Assembly (NCBI GenBank): GCA_023091735.1
Contig: JALKBU010000288.1
Span: 1-51,526 of the forward strand
Length of the DNA: 51,526 bases
From: Trichomonas tenax
Lineage: Eukaryota > Parabasalia > Trichomonadida > Trichomonadidae
Reading direction: 5' to 3'
The notes under the pieces were generated by a model. It ran no database searches, had not been told where the DNA came from, and saw nothing but the letters and a program-made list of their open reading frames with translations. Positions 19,734 to 27,390 of this stretch are shown piece by piece (the first letter of the stretch is position 1; each line of letters opens with the position of its first letter). Both the position numbers and the translations under genes were made by a program.

Positions 19734-19901
19734 GGCGGTTTGACACAGCCATTTTTCATCGATGAAAAGTATGTATTATTAACACGCGCTGAAGAAAATT
19801 TTCTTTCCCCGTCTGAGTATGCTGAATAAAGGTTTTCTGAGCGCAACTTTTTTCGAACAAAAACTAACACACAGAAGTCTTTTTAATTGAATTTTAAATC
19901 A
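19734..19901 (+). ncRNA. Spliced locus without a substantial ORF (orphan intron)
   Basis: An M3 element (GGCGGTTT, 19734-19741) is followed by CCATTTTT near 19749, an ATG at 19762, the donor GTATGT (19769-19774) and the exact 12-base trichomonad acceptor ACTAACACACAG (19863-19874). The spacing copies the promoter-to-ATG layout of the two neighbouring ribosomal-protein genes. Splicing would join ATGAAAA to AAGTCTTT and give a frame of only nine codons before TAA. No other frame continues downstream either. It could be a spliced non-coding RNA, a host for an intronic small RNA, a gene that lost its second exon, or a very small peptide. The end given is the stop of the nine-codon frame; the true 3' end is unknown. 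Confidence 0.5.
19769..19874 (+). other. Spliceosomal intron, 106 nt
   Basis: The 5' site GTATGT and the fused branch-point/3' site ACTAACACACAG both match the trichomonad consensus. A 12-base exact match is very unlikely by chance in 51 kb. The interior can fold: GCGCT (19786-19790) pairs with AGCGC (19840-19844), AGAAAA (19793-19798) with TTTTCT (19833-19838), and CTTT (19803-19806) with AAAG (19828-19831). Several CTGA tetramers occur, but no C box (RTGATGA) was found inside, so a C/D snoRNA is not supported. Confidence 0.75.
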
Positions 19902-20176
19902 GTCTTTTCAAAGACACTTTAATTGATAGAGTATACGAATTGTATTCTCAAGCAATCTCCTTTACATTATTTATTTTCAAAATAAAATTATATATCTAAA
20001 TCTGTCTTGTTTTTATGTCCTATATACGAGAATTCATATGGATATTGTAAAAATAGGCTGATGTTAAAAGATTTCAGAAATGATATTTAATATTTTTTTT
20101 TTAAATTAAAGAAAAGAAAACCAATTTGTATTTTAAGATTAAAATATATTTGCAAGTTTATTATAAACGAAAAAAT

Positions 20177-20575
20177 TTACTCCTTACCAGCCTTCTTTGG
20201 GCGGATTGACTTGCAGTGACCGCACTGCTTATGGCGGCATTGCTGAGCGCGCTCAGAGAGGCGGGCGTAGCACTTGCGGCAGACAGAACGCTTAACGTTT
20301 GTCTTTTCGGCAAGAAGACGGAGGGATGGCTCATAAGCTTCCTTGCCACCACCACGAAGACGAAGAACGAGGTGGAGTGTGGAGTCCTTTTGGATTGAGT
20401 AGTCCTGGAGTGTGTTGCCGTCTTCGAGCTGCTTGCCGGCGAAGATGAGTCTCTGCTGGTCCGGTGGGATACCTTCCTTGTCCTGGATCTTAGCCTTGAC
20501 GTCCTCGATACGGTCTGTTGGCTCGACCTCGAGCGTGATGTGCTTGCCAGTAAGAGTCTTAACGAAGATCTGCAT
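20177..20575 (-). CDS. Ubiquitin fused to 60S ribosomal protein eL40
   Basis: The 132 residues are one ubiquitin (1-76, ending LRLRGG) followed by eL40, which carries the zinc-binding CRKC and later Cys residues and a basic end. The precursor is cleaved after Gly-Gly to give ubiquitin and the large-subunit protein. Against human ubiquitin, differences are at positions 12, 20, 22, 25, 54, 57, 60 and 64; all seven lysines are kept. The eL40 part has an extra Cys in CGHC, where many species have CGHT or CGHS. The start is fixed by MQIFVKTL. The frame is open 141 bases further upstream, but that part is not ubiquitin-like and includes the promoter. Confidence 0.97.
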   Translation of the reverse strand: MQIFVKTLTGKHITLEVEPTDRIEDVKAKIQDKEGIPPDQQRLIFAGKQLEDGNTLQDYSIQKDSTLHLVLRLRGGGKEAYEPSLRLLAEKTNVKRSVCRKCYARLSERAQQCRHKQCGHCKSIRPKKAGKE

Positions 20576-20581
20576 TCCGCA

Positions 20582-20611
20582 AAAGGCTAGACCAAGACGA
20601 TAGAAACCGTT
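20582..20611 (-). promoter_or_regulatory. M3 plus M5 core promoter of ubiquitin-eL40
   Basis: On the minus strand AACGGTTT (20611-20604) matches M3, and CCTTT (20586-20582) matches M5. Initiation at the second C would give a leader of about 10 nt. The arrangement parallels that of eL33. Confidence 0.75.
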
Positions 20612-20956
20612 CCATGACAAATTTCGATTTTCTCGTCTTTCTGTCCTTTTAGATAAAGTAGCCTTGACATATACTATCGGAATAGCTGGCCAAAATCGCC
20701 AAATTTTGTAATACATTTTTCCCCAATTTGATATTTGGGCTTGCTTGCTATAAGAATATATTCAGTTGACAATGCGAAATTCAATACTTGTATTTTATAT
20801 GATGATTCAGCATTAATAATCTCGTAATATTTTTGTATTAAAGAGTTATAATGGTTTTTGAGATAAAATAACACTAAAACTATGTTTCAAAATCAAACTG
20901 TAGTTCATTCTTATTATACATTTTAATTGAATTCCAAGAAAAAAAGTGATAAAAAT

Positions 20957-20966
20957 GTGAATATTG
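20957..20966 (+). repeat. Left target-site duplication of the MULE-type element
   Basis: GTGAATATTG directly abuts the left inverted repeat. The same ten bases follow the right inverted repeat. Confidence 0.85.
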
Positions 20967-21184
20967 GGCAGTATTTTTCCTTCTGCGGTGTAGTCCCGCG
21001 ACCTTCATAACTTTTTATCTGATCAATATTTTTTCGATTTGAAAGTACTTTCATGTACATATTGATAGTTGTCTATCCAGTGGTATAAGTTGCACAGTCT
21101 ATATATCTATCAAATCATTGATTGCATTACAAATCGTCCAAAAATATATGATTTCCAGCATAAATGTATGCGTTAATATGCAGC
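20967..21184 (+). repeat. Left terminal inverted repeat, 218 bp
   Basis: Reverse complement of 21402-21619, gap-free, with about three mismatches. Confidence 0.9.
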
Positions 21185-21210
21185 GCTGAGGAAAGATGGT
21201 GTCTCAGCGC
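21183..21210. repeat. Perfect 8-bp hairpin inside the element
   Basis: GCGCTGAG (21183-21190) and CTCAGCGC (21203-21210) are separated by 12 nt, at the inner edge of the left inverted repeat. There is no matching structure at the right edge. Confidence 0.7.
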
Positions 21211-21401
21211 ATAATTTTTTTTCATTGCCAATTCTAAAATTCTAAAATTTTACATTATTACAGCTGCAAATCCAAATCTCATCAAATTCAATAACTTTCG
21301 TGTGTATAATCACCCTCAAATCAATTAATGAATTAGTTGCATTTTTAATTTTAAGCGTATACGAGGTATTTGAATCAATATTACACATAAAAATATCATA
21401 T

Positions 21402-21619
21402 GCTGCATAGTAGCGCATACATTTATGCCGGAAATCATATATTTTTGGACGATTTGTAATGCAATCAATGATTTGATAGATATATAGACTGTGCAACTTA
21501 TACCACTGGATAGACAACTATCAATATGTACATGAAAGTACTTTCAAATCGAAAAAATATTGATCAGATAAAAAGTTATGAAGGTCGCGGGACTACACCG
21601 CAGAAGGAAAAATACTGCC
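21402..21619 (-). repeat. Right terminal inverted repeat, 218 bp
   Basis: Reverse complement of 20967-21184. It ends in ACTGCC and is followed at once by the second copy of the duplication. Confidence 0.9.
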
Positions 21620-21629
21620 GTGAATATTG
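21620..21629 (+). repeat. Right target-site duplication
   Basis: GTGAATATTG, identical to 20957-20966. Confidence 0.85.
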
Positions 21630-22016
21630 AGAATAATTCTGAAAGTCAATCATTAAAACTTGACTAATAGCAAAATCTGAGATATGTAGCCCCTGATAGC
21701 CATCATATAAAGATCGAATTTAAATTTCTATATTATGTTTGAGATTGAACTCTGTAGTTCAAAGGGTATCTGCGCAAATATGTTTAAAATGAAATATACA
21801 TAATACAAGTCTATTTGATTCAAATAAAACTCTGAAAAAAATTGAATGAAAAGAAAAAATTGATGTATTTGAGATGCATAACATAATAGTATAATTTCGG
21901 ACAAAATGTATTCAACGTTGTTCTGAAATAATTGAGAAAGTGGCATTTTAATAAAATTTTCGTTCAAATTTCAGGAGTGTTTAATGAAGAGATATTGATT
22001 TTTTTGCTCTGTTTGA
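21630..22016. other. AT-rich intergenic region
   Basis: Flank between the MULE-type element and the glycine-rich gene. Small open frames here have chance-like composition and no initiator. Nothing was accepted. Confidence 0.4.
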
Positions 22017-22907
22017 ATGCGTTCATTCAATCTTGAAATACCAGCAAGTGGCTCTATTAATGTCGCTGAACAGACGGAAAATGGCTACAAAATTTACACA
22101 TTAAACTATCCTTGCTCGAGTACTGCATCATGTATACCATATGCCACGGCAGTGCCTGTCGGAAAATACAAGTTTGAAGTTATTGGAGCATATGGTGGAA
22201 TTTCAGATTCATCTTCTAAGAAAGGTGGAACTGATGGCATTAGTATTGTATTTTATGAAGTTACATCACCGGTTTTTGCACTTTTTTATGTTGGCGGGAA
22301 AGGATCTGATGGATCTAACTACCAAGGCCAGAAAGTGAGCATTCCTGGGAGTTTTAATGGTGGTGGGAATGGTGGATATTATCCAGAAGGTAGTGATGGT
22401 TGTGCTGGAGGTGGTGGTGGAAACTCAGATATTAGAATATCGTCCAAAGATTTATCAAAACCAATAATTGTTGCAGGTGGTGGAGGAGGTGGATTCTATA
22501 ATACTAATTCAGCAAGCAATGGTGGAGGCAGCTCAGGAACTCCAGGTGTAACCGGAAGTTCATCATATTCACGCAATAGTGGAGCTGGAAGTCAATCAAA
22601 TGGTGGTTCGGCATATACTTCTCGAACAGCTTCAGCTGGAAGATTACTTTATGGTGGCAATGGTAATACATATAGCGGTGCTAATGGAAGTGGAGGTGGT
22701 TATTATGGTGGTGGTGGAGGTTCATTAACAGCAAGTAGTCCGTATGGATACTGTGCATCGGGTGGAGGAGGCAGTGGTTACATTGGTGATGTGCAAAATT
22801 CACCACAGTATGGAATCACTGCCTCCACATCAACATACACAAACGCAGTAAATGGTTTTATAAAAATAACTGTTTTTTCAATTATCAACATCAGCATTAA
22901 AATATGA
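22017..22907 (+). CDS. Glycine-rich (ALK Gly-rich-type) protein, short form
   Basis: The 296 residues begin with a beta-rich segment (residues ~20-75, ending YKFEVIGAYGG). A glycine-rich region follows with runs such as CAGGGGGNSDIR, VAGGGGGGFYN and GGGYYGGGGG, and the end is NGFIKITV. This ordering fits the ALK/LTK-type glycine-rich domain found in large protein families in trichomonads. Longer relatives usually carry a transmembrane span and tail; here the frame stops just after the domain, with only a weakly hydrophobic end. No signal peptide is seen, and an in-frame stop lies directly before the ATG. It may be a shortened family member or secreted by a non-classical route. No kinase domain is present. 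Confidence 0.75.
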   Translation: MRSFNLEIPASGSINVAEQTENGYKIYTLNYPCSSTASCIPYATAVPVGKYKFEVIGAYGGISDSSSKKGGTDGISIVFYEVTSPVFALFYVGGKGSDGSNYQGQKVSIPGSFNGGGNGGYYPEGSDGCAGGGGGNSDIRISSKDLSKPIIVAGGGGGGFYNTNSASNGGGSSGTPGVTGSSSYSRNSGAGSQSNGGSAYTSRTASAGRLLYGGNGNTYSGANGSGGGYYGGGGGSLTASSPYGYCASGGGGSGYIGDVQNSPQYGITASTSTYTNAVNGFIKITVFSIINISIKI

Positions 22908-22968
22908 ATGTTCGAATGTTCCAGTTGCATATGGTATAATGCCATCAAGCATTCATGTTTTAATGCTG
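22892..22968. repeat. Inverted repeat at the 3' end of the glycine-rich gene
   Basis: Positions 22892-22910 and 22950-22968 are 19-nt reverse complements with one mismatch and a 39-nt loop. The left arm overlaps the last codons and the stop. It could form an RNA hairpin in the 3' end. The role is unknown. Confidence 0.6.
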
Positions 22969-23045
22969 TTTGTTCGCCCAATGACATAAAATATGAAATT
23001 GAGTTGAAAATAATCGATCGATGATGTTGTCAATGATTAAAATTA

Positions 23046-23264
23046 ATGTCGATTCAACGATATGAGAAAGTTTTCGATGATTCTGATTCATATGATGTAT
23101 CAGAGTCACTAGATATTGACACAGAAAGCAGTTTGTCAGTTCGATGGAGAAACATCGCATCACAAGTTGAAGAAGGAAACAAATTGATTGAGAGAATGAT
23201 TGAATTGATCCATATTAGCTTCAATTCATTGAATGAATCAAAGCAGACAGGGTATGGACAATGA
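23046..23264 (+). CDS. Small acidic helical protein, 72 residues
   Basis: Not recognised. The frame starts at ATG 23046. It has an acidic Ser/Asp-rich N-terminal third (FDDSDSYDVSESLDIDTESS) and a C-terminal amphipathic helix (ASQVEEGNKLIERMIELI). Codon composition is more coding-like than the flanks, and AATAAAA follows the stop. No initiator motif was found upstream, so it could be a gene fragment. Confidence 0.4.
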   Translation: MSIQRYEKVFDDSDSYDVSESLDIDTESSLSVRWRNIASQVEEGNKLIERMIELIHISFNSLNESKQTGYGQ

Positions 23265-23340
23265 ATCTGGATAAAAATAAAACTTAATTTCGTTTCGAGG
23301 AAAAAAAAACAGATTTTTAAACAACTAATAGAAACAACAA

Positions 23341-24255
23341 TCATTGGAAGAATGATGAATCACGACGGCCTAGCTTAGGAGCACCGTTTCGCATGCGATG
23401 ATTCATGATAGCTGATGTGAGTGCTGCAAAAACGTAAACAGTGCAGATCAAGCAGTTAATACCAATAAGAGTGAGATATCTACCACCACTCGCTGACTGT
23501 GTGACAAAAATCAATCTTCTAGCTTGATCATAAACATTTGCTGGTGTATCCATTGATATTTGAACGGAATGTTCGCCAGCTGGGATTTCTGCATCTATTA
23601 TTCCATATAGCTTCCTCAGCTTTGGTCTTGGCGAAGTTCTCATCCAAATATCGAAATGATCTGACATCGTTTCGTTTTCTTCTATTGTTCGGAGCCAACG
23701 AGATTCATTTTTATAGAAATTGTTCAGTGGTTTGTATAAATGGCGTTTTTCTGATTCCCAAGTGATATCATTTGTTCTTATTATCGAAGAATTTAATAAA
23801 TATTTATCGTGAAACATGTAAAACGCGCGCAATCCGCATGGAGCCAATACTGTACTATTACTTGGATAAGTAACGCGAGGATAACAAGAAGAAAGATCAG
23901 GATTTTTTCCTGCGAGCTGTTTATAGTTGATTGACTGGCGGAATCTGAAGTGGCTTTGGTAGAATTTGTCGAGTTGATAGTAAACGAGTACTGGCTTCTC
24001 GAGCGTATATGTTGTTTTAAATGAAATATTGCAAACTTCGCCTGGTTTGCAGATAGTATCGTATCTTATCATTGCTTCGTGCCATCCGTAAGAAGATATT
24101 CCAATAAAAATAGCTAATGTAAGATGAACGATTGAAAATGTTAAAAGAAATGTTGTTGGATAGTAAATAAAGTTCGGCCTGCACGCGCGCATTTCTTGTT
24201 GGCACATTGGCTCATTTATCGAAATGATTTCTTGAAAAGATTCGATGTTAAGCAT
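23341..24255 (-). CDS. CDC50/LEM3-family P4-ATPase subunit
   Basis: With the start at ATG 24255 (304 residues) the protein has two membrane spans, near residues 40-62 and 255-280, flanking a ~190-residue lumenal loop. Family signatures are clear: VYYQLDKFYQSHFRFRQS (family 'YYxLxNFYQNHRRYVxS'), APCGLRAFYMFHDKY, a W-E-S motif, FDIWMRTSPRPKLRKLYG, and GGRYLTLIG before the second span. CDC50 proteins are the beta subunits that let P4-ATPase lipid flippases leave the ER and work. Lumenal Cys and N-x-S/T sites fit the family. The frame opens at 24309 with a non-ATG codon, but an initiator TCATT 14 nt upstream of 24255 supports the shorter start. Confidence 0.92.
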   Translation of the reverse strand: MLNIESFQEIISINEPMCQQEMRACRPNFIYYPTTFLLTFSIVHLTLAIFIGISSYGWHEAMIRYDTICKPGEVCNISFKTTYTLEKPVLVYYQLDKFYQSHFRFRQSINYKQLAGKNPDLSSCYPRVTYPSNSTVLAPCGLRAFYMFHDKYLLNSSIIRTNDITWESEKRHLYKPLNNFYKNESRWLRTIEENETMSDHFDIWMRTSPRPKLRKLYGIIDAEIPAGEHSVQISMDTPANVYDQARRLIFVTQSASGGRYLTLIGINCLICTVYVFAALTSAIMNHRMRNGAPKLGRRDSSFFQ

Positions 24256-24266
24256 TACTTGAAAAA

Positions 24267-24271
24267 AATGA
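24267..24271 (-). promoter_or_regulatory. Initiator (TCATT) of the CDC50 gene
   Basis: TCATT on the minus strand puts the start site about 14 nt upstream of the ATG at 24255. It forms one side of a 129-bp gap shared with the divergent gene at 24385. Confidence 0.6.
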
Positions 24272-24342
24272 TTTTTAAATTGTTTTCTGTTCAAATATAG
24301 ATAAAGCATGTGCTAATTTTCACTTTTTGTTGTATAACTTCA

Positions 24343-24355
24343 TCATTTTTTCATA
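24343..24355 (+). promoter_or_regulatory. Initiators (TCATT, TCATA) of the disordered-protein gene
   Basis: TCATT (24343-24347) and TCATA (24351-24355) lie 30-40 nt upstream of ATG 24385. Confidence 0.45.
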
Positions 24356-24384
24356 GTTTTTTAAATCGATTTGATCAAAAAAAC

Positions 24385-25593
24385 ATGGATGTGAGCCCGA
24401 AATTGATAAAACAGGTTTCACAGGCGCTGCCATACGTAAGGATCAAATCAAGACTCAAAAAACCACGCTCTACGCTTGGAAAGACCGTCAAAGATTTATT
24501 ATTAAAAGCAGGCAAGCGACAACTTATACACGACAGGCCACAATACAAGCAGGATAGTGAAGCTTCGCTGTCAGATTCTCGAACTTCAAGTCGTAGAAAT
24601 TCTCTAATATCACCATCTTCATCTAAATACAAATTCAACAAAATTACGCCACAAAGATCGCAAACCAGATTGATTTTAAAGAGTATTTCAGAAGAAACAG
24701 AAGAAAATGTTTTCATGGAATTTCCGATTAAAAAATTGGACCTTGGAAACATCGGGGGGCTTCACAGTCCGATGAGGTTTTCTGATTACGATGATGAAGA
24801 AGAGTCAGAATCAAATGATTTTGGTTCATCATCAATGAGTTTCGATTTTACAAGCAGAACGAGAACATCACACAGCAAATCTAAATCTTCCAGAGGTGAT
24901 TTCTATAAAAAGAGAGAACCACTCGTTAAAACAAAGAAAGGCTCAATTAAAGTTAAAAGGAAGCCAAATCCAGCATTTGTTGAAGAGCAGATCGAGTTGA
25001 ATACCGGCATTGAAATGGAATACGAGTATTCTTATGAAGAAGATGAAGATGAAGTATTTTTCCTCGGTATTCCTGTCGACGGCGTTTTTGCAAATGATTC
25101 CGATGACTATGGATACAAACCTCGTAGATTCAACATGAATAAGATCGAACTCGATCCAACAAGATATCAAGTTGTATCAACAATGAATCATCCTGATAAA
25201 GCATCGGAATCAGTATTAGTGACAGAAATAAGTTTGTTGGACAGTGTGAAGAACGAAGAAAAATCAGAAGAAAAGATGCAAAAACACAAATCAAAATATA
25301 TCATATACTCAGATGACGAAAGTGACTCATATAAGAAACCTAAACAAGCACCAGAATCTAAGCACAAGAAACAGGCAGAAAATAAGAATAATATTCCAAA
25401 AATTCCAGAATCAAAGCCAGCACCTAAGAATGAAAGCACAACTAAGTTTAAAAATAATTCGTTCGTTCCAAAGAAGAATAAGTTCTTTGATAATTCTGAT
25501 GATGAAGAACCCTACAAATTTAAGCCTATAAAGAGAAACTCACGCGGCAAAAATCAATACAATGCCAACAATAAGTTTCTTAAGGATGAATAA
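24385..25593 (+). CDS. Low-complexity charged protein, unknown
   Basis: The first ATG in frame is 24385, giving 402 residues. The protein is largely disordered, with alternating basic blocks (IKSRLKKPRSTLGK, VKTKKGSIKVKRKPN), Ser-rich stretches (SRTSSRRNSLISPSSSK) and acidic blocks (DYDDEEESES, EDEDEVFF). One more ordered segment with FFLGIPVDGVF sits near residues 225-240. Clusters of S/T-P and R-x-x-S suggest phosphorylation. No known domain was recognised; a nuclear or chromatin role would be guesswork. Confidence 0.7.
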   Translation: MDVSPKLIKQVSQALPYVRIKSRLKKPRSTLGKTVKDLLLKAGKRQLIHDRPQYKQDSEASLSDSRTSSRRNSLISPSSSKYKFNKITPQRSQTRLILKSISEETEENVFMEFPIKKLDLGNIGGLHSPMRFSDYDDEEESESNDFGSSSMSFDFTSRTRTSHSKSKSSRGDFYKKREPLVKTKKGSIKVKRKPNPAFVEEQIELNTGIEMEYEYSYEEDEDEVFFLGIPVDGVFANDSDDYGYKPRRFNMNKIELDPTRYQVVSTMNHPDKASESVLVTEISLLDSVKNEEKSEEKMQKHKSKYIIYSDDESDSYKKPKQAPESKHKKQAENKNNIPKIPESKPAPKNESTTKFKNNSFVPKKNKFFDNSDDEEPYKFKPIKRNSRGKNQYNANNKFLKDE

Positions 25594-25639
25594 AACTTTG
25601 TTTGTTTATTTTTTCAAGATTTCATATATTATTTACATG

Positions 25640-25644
25640 TCATT
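25640..25644 (+). promoter_or_regulatory. Initiator (TCATT) of the second Wntless-like gene
   Basis: TCATTTTTG lies about 38 nt upstream of ATG 25680, within the 86-bp gap after the previous stop. Confidence 0.5.
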
Positions 25645-25679
25645 TTTGTGTTTTATTTGTCAAAATCACAAATCAAAAA

Positions 25680-27299
25680 ATGCATTTATTTGAGAAACAA
25701 GAAGAAGATCAAGAAGTAGAATCCGATGTTTTCGAGAAACAAAATACTTTAGCGGAGATACTCAATGTCTCAGATATACGTCTTTTTACTTTAATTTTGA
25801 TTTTGTTTTTTGCGGCCATCTCAGCATTCACTTATAAGATAGTCAACATCGAAGTACAGCAGCCAAAGGGTTTGGATATCAATGGCAATGTACTACAGAA
25901 AGTGAGTTACTATATTTATGCAGAAAATTTCTCGAAAAATATACATAACAAACTATTAGAATACAGATTTCTTCCCGATCAGAATGCAGACAATAAACCA
26001 TGCCATTGGAACATAAAAGTTCATGCGATTTATTTTGATGATAACGGAAATGTGATGAAAGAGATCGAAAATAGAAATTGGCACAGATTCAACTCAAATG
26101 AAACGTTCAGACCACTCCATTATTCGTATATAAAGAACGCATCAGCAATCGAAGTTTCAACTAATGCCGATGCTTACAGAGACTGGCTAAAAAGGATAGA
26201 AATACGATGGACAGTCACTATAGAGTCAGCATACAAGATAGCATCGAAAATACACATTTTATTCTTTATTGCATATTTAGCTTCATATACAATGTTTATT
26301 TACTTCTCAACACAGCATCATATGAAAGCTCGAGCTAAACTCATTTCTATTATAATGCCTATTGGCATTATTGCTGAATTTCCATTTGACAAAATTGGAA
26401 TTAATTTCCATTTAGCGGATGCATTAAGAGATATCTTTAACGCCATTACTTTTGGCGTTATACTGCTTTTCAGTGCGTTTAGAGTCAATGAGTTCCAAGT
26501 TTCAAGTCTTACGATGAAGAAGAGAAGAAAAGCTTACACTGCTAGTGCATTTTTGGTGTTTTATGGCATCTATTATGCAACTACAAATCAGTTGACTTTG
26601 TTCTCGCTTCCATCATTACCGGACTCATCAGATCCCGAAGAAGAGGACTTTATGATGAGAAATGCATATCAGATTCTTTCGGTTTACGCTTTCTATCAGA
26701 TTTACACAGCAATTGAAGAGAAGATGAGCAAAAAGCGTAGCGAAGACTATGAAAGGTTCATGGCACAGAATTATATGTTCTTCTTCGCTTGTTTAGTCAC
26801 TGTTGGTATTAATTTTGTAAATTTGAAGAAAAAGTCGATTTTGATAAATCCTGTTCACAAAGCTTTAGAACAATGTGTTTGGCACCTGCTGTTATACCTT
26901 GAAGCTGTACTTTCTGTTCAGACTCATAACTCATTGGCTGAAGAAAACTTCGAGTTTGATATCGATGGAGATCAAATCCAGCAAAAGATGAATGAAATTT
27001 CAATTGCTTCGGAAGCCGATGAAGAAGACGACAACGAAGAAGAGAAACCTGATAACGTTGATGAAAACACTGAAGAGCACGACAATGAAAATCCACCACA
27101 AGAAACTCAACAGCAAACTGAAAATGAAAATTCTCAGCAACAAAATGAAAATGAAATCTCACCACAAGAAAACAAAGAAGAAGTCGCAACAGAAAATACA
27201 GAATCAAAACAGAACGTAGATGAAAATCAACAAGATAAAGATGATGATAATGTTGATACAGCTGTGGAATCTAACAAAGAAGAAATTCAAACAGCATAA
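25680..27299 (+). CDS. Multi-pass membrane protein with Wntless-like layout, copy 2
   Basis: The first ATG is 25680 (539 residues). The order is a ~33-residue acidic N-terminus, a first span (LFTLILILFFAAISAFTY), a ~130-residue lumenal domain with N-x-S/T sites, and about six to seven further spans. A ~125-residue cytosolic tail rich in Glu, Asn, Gln and Asp follows (EEDDNEEEKPDN, QQQTENENSQQQ). It matches the plus-strand gene at 15531 in topology, though identity by eye is low. Wntless-type proteins ferry lipid-modified or membrane cargo through the Golgi and endosomes; that role here is inference from the fold layout. Confidence 0.75.
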   Translation: MHLFEKQEEDQEVESDVFEKQNTLAEILNVSDIRLFTLILILFFAAISAFTYKIVNIEVQQPKGLDINGNVLQKVSYYIYAENFSKNIHNKLLEYRFLPDQNADNKPCHWNIKVHAIYFDDNGNVMKEIENRNWHRFNSNETFRPLHYSYIKNASAIEVSTNADAYRDWLKRIEIRWTVTIESAYKIASKIHILFFIAYLASYTMFIYFSTQHHMKARAKLISIIMPIGIIAEFPFDKIGINFHLADALRDIFNAITFGVILLFSAFRVNEFQVSSLTMKKRRKAYTASAFLVFYGIYYATTNQLTLFSLPSLPDSSDPEEEDFMMRNAYQILSVYAFYQIYTAIEEKMSKKRSEDYERFMAQNYMFFFACLVTVGINFVNLKKKSILINPVHKALEQCVWHLLLYLEAVLSVQTHNSLAEENFEFDIDGDQIQQKMNEISIASEADEEDDNEEEKPDNVDENTEEHDNENPPQETQQQTENENSQQQNENEISPQENKEEVATENTESKQNVDENQQDKDDDNVDTAVESNKEEIQTA

Positions 27300-27390
27300 G
27301 AAATGTATGTTTATTAAAAATTTTGTTTATTTACTCTGTTATAACAAAATATCATTCTTTTTATTATCAAGAAAGCTTAGCTAATATATA

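Larger units (their letters stand above)
20967..21619. mobile_element. Non-autonomous Mutator-like (MULE) miniature element, 653 bp
   Basis: The element is bounded by two 218-bp terminal inverted repeats (20967-21184 and 21402-21619) that differ by eye at only about three positions, all in the inner 30 bp, and start GGCAGTATTTTTCC. A perfect 10-bp duplication GTGAATATTG flanks it. Very long inverted repeats with an 8-11 bp duplication are the hallmark of Mutator-like elements, which are known in Trichomonas. The 217-bp core has no transposase frame, so movement would need an enzyme supplied in trans. The near-identical arms and intact duplication suggest recent insertion. It sits between ubiquitin-eL40 and the glycine-rich gene and disrupts no recognised gene. 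Confidence 0.9.

Noticed and set aside
19769..19874. C/D-box snoRNA inside the orphan intron
   Set aside because: Several CTGA boxes are present but no C box (RTGATGA) lies in the intron; the hairpin alone is not enough.
20576..20716. 47-residue N-terminal extension of ubiquitin-eL40
   Set aside because: The frame is open, but the extension overlaps the M3-M5 promoter and ubiquitin must begin at MQIFVKTL.
21242..21517. 91-codon minus-strand frame
   Set aside because: It lies inside the core and right inverted repeat of the MULE-type element, with no similarity to a transposase; it is a chance frame.
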